Positions 60,284-64,000 of a stretch of 64,000 bases of DNA are shown here, piece by piece. The stretch lies in assembly GCA_019359115.1 (NCBI GenBank), contig JAHHHW010000119.1, positions 1 through 64,000 on the forward strand, in the 5' to 3' direction. Made by a program: the position numbers and the translations under genes. This DNA comes from Pelatocladus maniniholoensis HA4357-MV3 (GTDB lineage: Bacteria > Cyanobacteriota > Cyanobacteriia > Cyanobacteriales > Nostocaceae). The number at the start of each line of letters is the position of its first letter. Position 1 is the first letter of the stretch. A model generated the notes under the pieces. The model was not told where the DNA came from and ran no database searches. It was given only the letters and a program-made list of their open reading frames with translations.

Positions 60284-61669
60284 ATGGGACTTATCGCATC
60301 TGCACAAGGACTTAAAACTGTTGAAAAGGCAAGACTTGCAAAGGGTTGGGCGCGTCAAGCTTCTATTTGGTATGGAGAAGCACACGTTGAATTACCGACA
60401 TTGAAGCGATTTTTGGCGGGTAAAGTGGCAGTTCGCCAAGAAAATTTCGAGGCTATTTGCAAAGCCGTAGGAGTGGACTGGAAGCAGATTGTAGATTGGG
60501 AAAAAAGTGGCCAAAACCGAGTTGAGGACAATTCTGATATAGCACAGATATGTCTTAAGGAAGATTGTAATGAGATGCATGATGTGCAAATTTTCTATGG
60601 TCGGGAACAAGAACTTGAAAACCTTAAACAATCGATTTTGCAAAATAGATCCCGTGTAGTGACACTATGTGGTCAACCGGGAATTGGTAAAACTGCTTTG
60701 GCTGCAAAATTAGCAGAAGAAGTGAAATCTGATTTTGAATATTTTAGTTGGCGATCGCTTAACGATTCAGTAGCACCAAGTTTGTTAAAACTGCTGTCAG
60801 GTTTGATTAAGTTTCTATGTAGCGAAGAAGAGACTGATTTCCCTAGCGATGTTGATGAATTGATTGACAAGTTGCTCAACATTTTTAGCAATCACCGTGT
60901 TTTGTTAGTGCTTGATGGTTGGGAAAACATATCGCGAACTCAAAGCATGGAAGGTTCCCAAACAGATTATGAAAAATATAGCAAATTACTCAAACGAATC
61001 GCAGAACGAAAGCATAAAAGCTGCGTTGTAATTACCACTCAGGAAGAACCAAAGGAATTATCGTCACTCCAAGATACCCCATGTGTAAAAACCAGATTGA
61101 AGGGTTTAGACTTTCAAGCAAGTCTGAAAATATTGAATGCTAAGAAGCTAATTTTTGTACCACAGCAAGCAGAAAAGTTAATTAATGACTATAACGGCAA
61201 TCCATTAGCATTGAATCATATTTGCGAACATATTCAAAAAGTATTTGCAGGAAATGTATCGCACTATGAAACAAAATATACAATTCTCTTTCCATTAGAA
61301 TTTGAAACTGCAATCAATAAAAACTGTGAGTTTTTATAGCGGTTCTCGCTCAGATGAGGTACATTCTCAAAGTTGAAATGATTTATCTATGAAGTCTAGC
61401 TATACTTCATTAGCATAGGAAACGCTATATCAGAATTGGAATCTTATACTTTACAAATTATCGCTACCGAATCTATACCAATAGAGTATGAAAAATTGAA
61501 CTTACAAATACAGAATAATTTTGACGTATCAAATTCAGATTTACAGATTGCTTTATCGTCACTTTTTGAGCGTTCGTTAATCGAAAGAAACTCTCAAGGT
61601 ATCGCAATGTTTTACAATCTCCAACCTGTGATCAGAAAGTGTGTCAGAAAGTTGCATGGAATTACGTAG
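60284..61669 (+). pseudogene. NB-ARC ATPase gene split by a MITE
   Basis: Residues 1-65 form an HTH-like N-terminus (KARLAKGWARQASIWYGEAH, PTLKRFLAGKVAVRQENFE). NB-ARC follows with FYGREQELENLK, P-loop GQPGIGKTALA and VLLVLDGW. At 61337 a 93-bp insertion brings a stop codon. Removing it with one TA restores CEFL-SELESYTLQIIATESI, the winged-helix part after NB-ARC, ending at 61669. The intact protein would be 430 residues. Such STAND proteins act in signalling or defence. The N-terminal 351 residues could still be made. Confidence 0.8.
61337..61429. mobile_element. 91-bp MITE with TA duplication in NB-ARC gene
   Basis: Ends TAGCGGTTCTCG and AGGAAACGCTA are imperfect inverted repeats (TAGCG-TTC), flanked by TA on each side (61335-61336 and 61428-61429), as for IS630/Tc1-type MITEs. 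Excision with one TA restores the reading frame. Confidence 0.8.
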
Positions 61670-61806
61670 CTTACTTTAAAATATAGAACACTAATTAGAT
61701 ATTGGATTGTTCATATTTAAAAAACTGTAAACTAATGAGCAAAAGATAATAATTTTAGTATCAGTATAGACATGCTAATTCTATAAAATCTACATATACC
61801 TTAAGT

Positions 61807-64000
61807 ATGAGTTATTGCATCAATCCTAAGTGCAGACAACGTTACAACCCAGACGAATCGGAAATATGTCTAAGTTGTGGCACTTCATTACTGATTAACA
61901 ATCGCTATCGCGTAAATAAGCGTATAAAAAGTAATCAATCTGTTTGTACTGAAATATTTGAAGTAAAAGACTTGACTCCAAAGGATAGTGATGAAAAGAA
62001 GATTCTTAAAATAATTTATGATGATGATTCCCAAAGAGATAATGGCGAAAAAAAGTTTACCATTTTGACTAGATTATTTAAACGAGAACAAGATTTTTTA
62101 ACTGAAAATAGAAATCCAGGTATCCCTCTAGGATATGACAAATTTTCTTTGACGTTGAGCAATGGGAAAGAAATACATTGCTTAGTTATGGAAAAAGTCA
62201 AGGGGATAAATCTAGAAGAATGGGTAGAAAACAACGGAGCGATTACACAAGAACGGACTTTGAGATGGCTGAAACAAATAGTTGATATTCTCGATTTTAT
62301 ACATGAAGAGAAAGACTTCTTCCATCGAGATATTAAGCCATCAAATATTATGCGGCGACAAATAGATCAAAAATTAGTGTTGATAGACTTCGGCACGGTA
62401 AAAGAAATCTGCTTTAATCAGCATGGATCACAAATAACTACACAGATAGGGACACCAGGTTATCAACCACCTGAACAAAGTCAGGGACAGGCAGAAAAAA
62501 AATCGGATTTCTACGCACTTGGTAGAACTTTTGTGTATTTATTAACAGGTAAACAACCGCGTCAGATGGAGACAGAAGGAGCAATTTACAGATGGTATGA
62601 ACACATCAATTCTCCCATTTCTCAGTCACTAATTAAGTTAATTAATGACTTGATGGAAGAACATATAAGTAAGCGTCCTGAAGATACGCAAACTATTTTG
62701 GCACGCCTCGATCATATTCAGGAAGAAATTGCAAAATTCCCATCATCTATATCTTCTAAGGTTGTGTCCCAAACTCCAACTAATCCGCCTCAACATAGAG
62801 TTGCATCTTCAACTCCAACTAACCGACCCCAACTAGAAAATCAACAAAGACGGGATTTGATAAAGAGTGTAGCTATAGCCTTTGGAGTTATTGGAATAGC
62901 ATTATTGATTCCATTACTCGTTGGACGAAATAACCAAGCTCAAAATAAAGATATACCTATTATGCCTCTAACGTCCCCTTCTACAACTCTTCTCTCAGAA
63001 GGTTGTGATTTTAAACTAGGAGATAATATCAGTTGTGGCGAAGAAAGTTTGATTTCTCAGAGTGGTCAAATGAAAGACCCTCCCCAGGAGAAAGTCCAAG
63101 GAATGGGTGAAATCAAAGAAGGTAACTACAGTAAAGCACAAGAGTTACTTGAAAAAGCTTGGAACCAAACTTTTGAAGATGGAAAACCAGACCCTGAAAC
63201 TCTAATTTATCTAAACAATGCTAAAATTCATAACTTGATTAATCAACAAAAAAATTCTCAACAAAAGATTTATACTATAGCAGTAGCCGCTCCCCTAAAA
63301 TACATAAAAGAAGAATCAGACATTTTTAATCAAGGCTTAGAAATGCTGCGTGGAGTTGCTCAAGCACAAGATAAAGTGATAAAAGAAGAAGGGATATATT
63401 TGCAAGTTGCGATCGCCAACGACGCAAATAATATAGAAAAAGCACCTGAAATCGCCGAACAACTAGGCAAAAATCAAGATATTTTAGGAGTTATAGGACA
63501 TTATTCTAGCAGTATCACTCAAGCTGCACTTCCAAAATATCAAGAGAATGGATTGACATTAGTTTCACCAGCAAGTACTTCAGTAAAATTATCTGGTCAA
63601 AAAAACTTGTATCGTATTGCTCCTGATGATGCTGTGGCTGGTCTGGCTATTGCAGAGGATCTAAAAAATAAGCCAAATCCCCAGATAGTTGCAATATTTT
63701 GGAGTAAGGGTGAAGCATTTAGTGAATCTCTCAAAGGAGAAGCAGAAAGAGGATTAGGAATTGACAGGGTTGTTAACTATAACATAGAAAATAGCGAAAT
63801 ATTTAATTTAGCAAGTGATAATTTCAATGTAGAGAATGCCCTTAATGAAGCTAAAAAACAAGGAGTAACTGCAATTATTCTTATTCCTGATGGTGGTCAA
63901 ACTAAAGCTTTGACCAACGCATATGCTGTAATTCAAGCAAATAAAGACCCCAATTTCATCTTTATCGGAGGAGATACTCTCTACAATAGTCGCACGATAG
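61807..64000 (+). CDS. Ser/Thr kinase fused to periplasmic binding domain (partial)
   Basis: At least 731 residues, running off the window. Zinc ribbon with C4, C9, C21 and C24 (CINPKC, CLSC), protein kinase domain about 30-320 with HRDIKPSN (about 172), LIDFGT and GTPGYQPPEQ, a proline/Thr linker, one membrane span at about 356-375 (VAIAFGVIGIALLIPLLVG), a short TPR-like stretch about 440-480, then a type I periplasmic-binding fold (YTIAVAAPLK, LGVIGHYSSSITQAALPKYQ). Topology implies an outside sensor coupled to a cytoplasmic kinase. Separate from the NB-ARC gene by 137 bases. Confidence 0.85.
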   Translation, partial: MSYCINPKCRQRYNPDESEICLSCGTSLLINNRYRVNKRIKSNQSVCTEIFEVKDLTPKDSDEKKILKIIYDDDSQRDNGEKKFTILTRLFKREQDFLTENRNPGIPLGYDKFSLTLSNGKEIHCLVMEKVKGINLEEWVENNGAITQERTLRWLKQIVDILDFIHEEKDFFHRDIKPSNIMRRQIDQKLVLIDFGTVKEICFNQHGSQITTQIGTPGYQPPEQSQGQAEKKSDFYALGRTFVYLLTGKQPRQMETEGAIYRWYEHINSPISQSLIKLINDLMEEHISKRPEDTQTILARLDHIQEEIAKFPSSISSKVVSQTPTNPPQHRVASSTPTNRPQLENQQRRDLIKSVAIAFGVIGIALLIPLLVGRNNQAQNKDIPIMPLTSPSTTLLSEGCDFKLGDNISCGEESLISQSGQMKDPPQEKVQGMGEIKEGNYSKAQELLEKAWNQTFEDGKPDPETLIYLNNAKIHNLINQQKNSQQKIYTIAVAAPLKYIKEESDIFNQGLEMLRGVAQAQDKVIKEEGIYLQVAIANDANNIEKAPEIAEQLGKNQDILGVIGHYSSSITQAALPKYQENGLTLVSPASTSVKLSGQKNLYRIAPDDAVAGLAIAEDLKNKPNPQIVAIFWSKGEAFSESLKGEAERGLGIDRVVNYNIENSEIFNLASDNFNVENALNEAKKQGVTAIILIPDGGQTKALTNAYAVIQANKDPNFIFIGGDTLYNSRTI

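Overview
The window is chromosomal DNA of a filamentous, heterocyst-type cyanobacterium (Nostocales-like), plus one integrated foreign element. Evidence for the host: the HIP1 octamer GCGATCGC is scattered through the flanks; there is a form IB Rubisco operon (rbcL-rbcX-rbcS); several cyanobacteria-restricted families are present (CGLD27, DUF1818, DUF6391, a PatD-like protein, a stand-alone PedR-like LuxR protein); and short tandem repeats and MITEs of the Nostoc type fill the intergenic space.

Left flank (1-24151). Housekeeping and transport genes: a metallophosphoesterase, cysteine synthase, tRNA-Val, yqeK-rsfS-CGLD27, asparaginase, initiator tRNA, a sulfate ABC importer (sbpA-cysT-cysW) with a NIL-domain protein, a CcmS-like protein, a SirB1-type protein, an SRPBCC protein, a multi-TM channel-like protein, an aspartoacylase, a DMT exporter, a PatD-like protein, a RelA/SpoT homologue and a radical SAM protein.

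Integrated element (about 24201-41056, 16.9 kb). It sits in the anticodon-stem region of a tRNA-Pro(GGG) gene, is bounded by a 49-bp direct repeat (24152-24200 and 41008-41056), and contains no HIP1 site that I could find. It encodes a tyrosine integrase at the left end, a large primase/RecA-like ATPase, a GIY-YIG-type protein, a mosaic array of Rha/BRO-N phage antirepressor-type genes (some broken), two tandem DUF559-type nucleases, a coupled operon of unknown proteins ending in a virion-like beta-sandwich protein, several small regulators and a serine recombinase. I read it as a phage-satellite-like or plasmid-like integrative element that no family I can name matches. Three signals stand out. 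(i) A canonical -1 frameshift cassette (slippery GGGAAAA, 6-nt spacer, perfect 9-bp hairpin) in a small ribbon-helix-helix gene. (ii) A dense iteron-like cluster of TGTCCAG inside the primase gene, a candidate origin. (iii) A repeated translation-start module shared by unrelated antirepressor genes.

Right flank (41085-58051). DUF1818, a secreted or anchored conserved protein, rpoZ, a 1.6-kb non-coding region with three diverged repeat units, moaE, a large hybrid histidine kinase, the rbcLXS operon on the minus strand, an EF-G paralogue, proA, a PedR-like regulator, a DUF6391 protein and a glycosyltransferase.

Right end (58052-64000). A patch with signs of recent rearrangement: a MITE with a 10-bp target duplication, a duplicated 5' segment of an NB-ARC gene flanking a GTPase gene, the NB-ARC gene itself split by a 91-bp MITE with TA duplication, and a protein kinase/periplasmic-binding-protein fusion that runs off the window.
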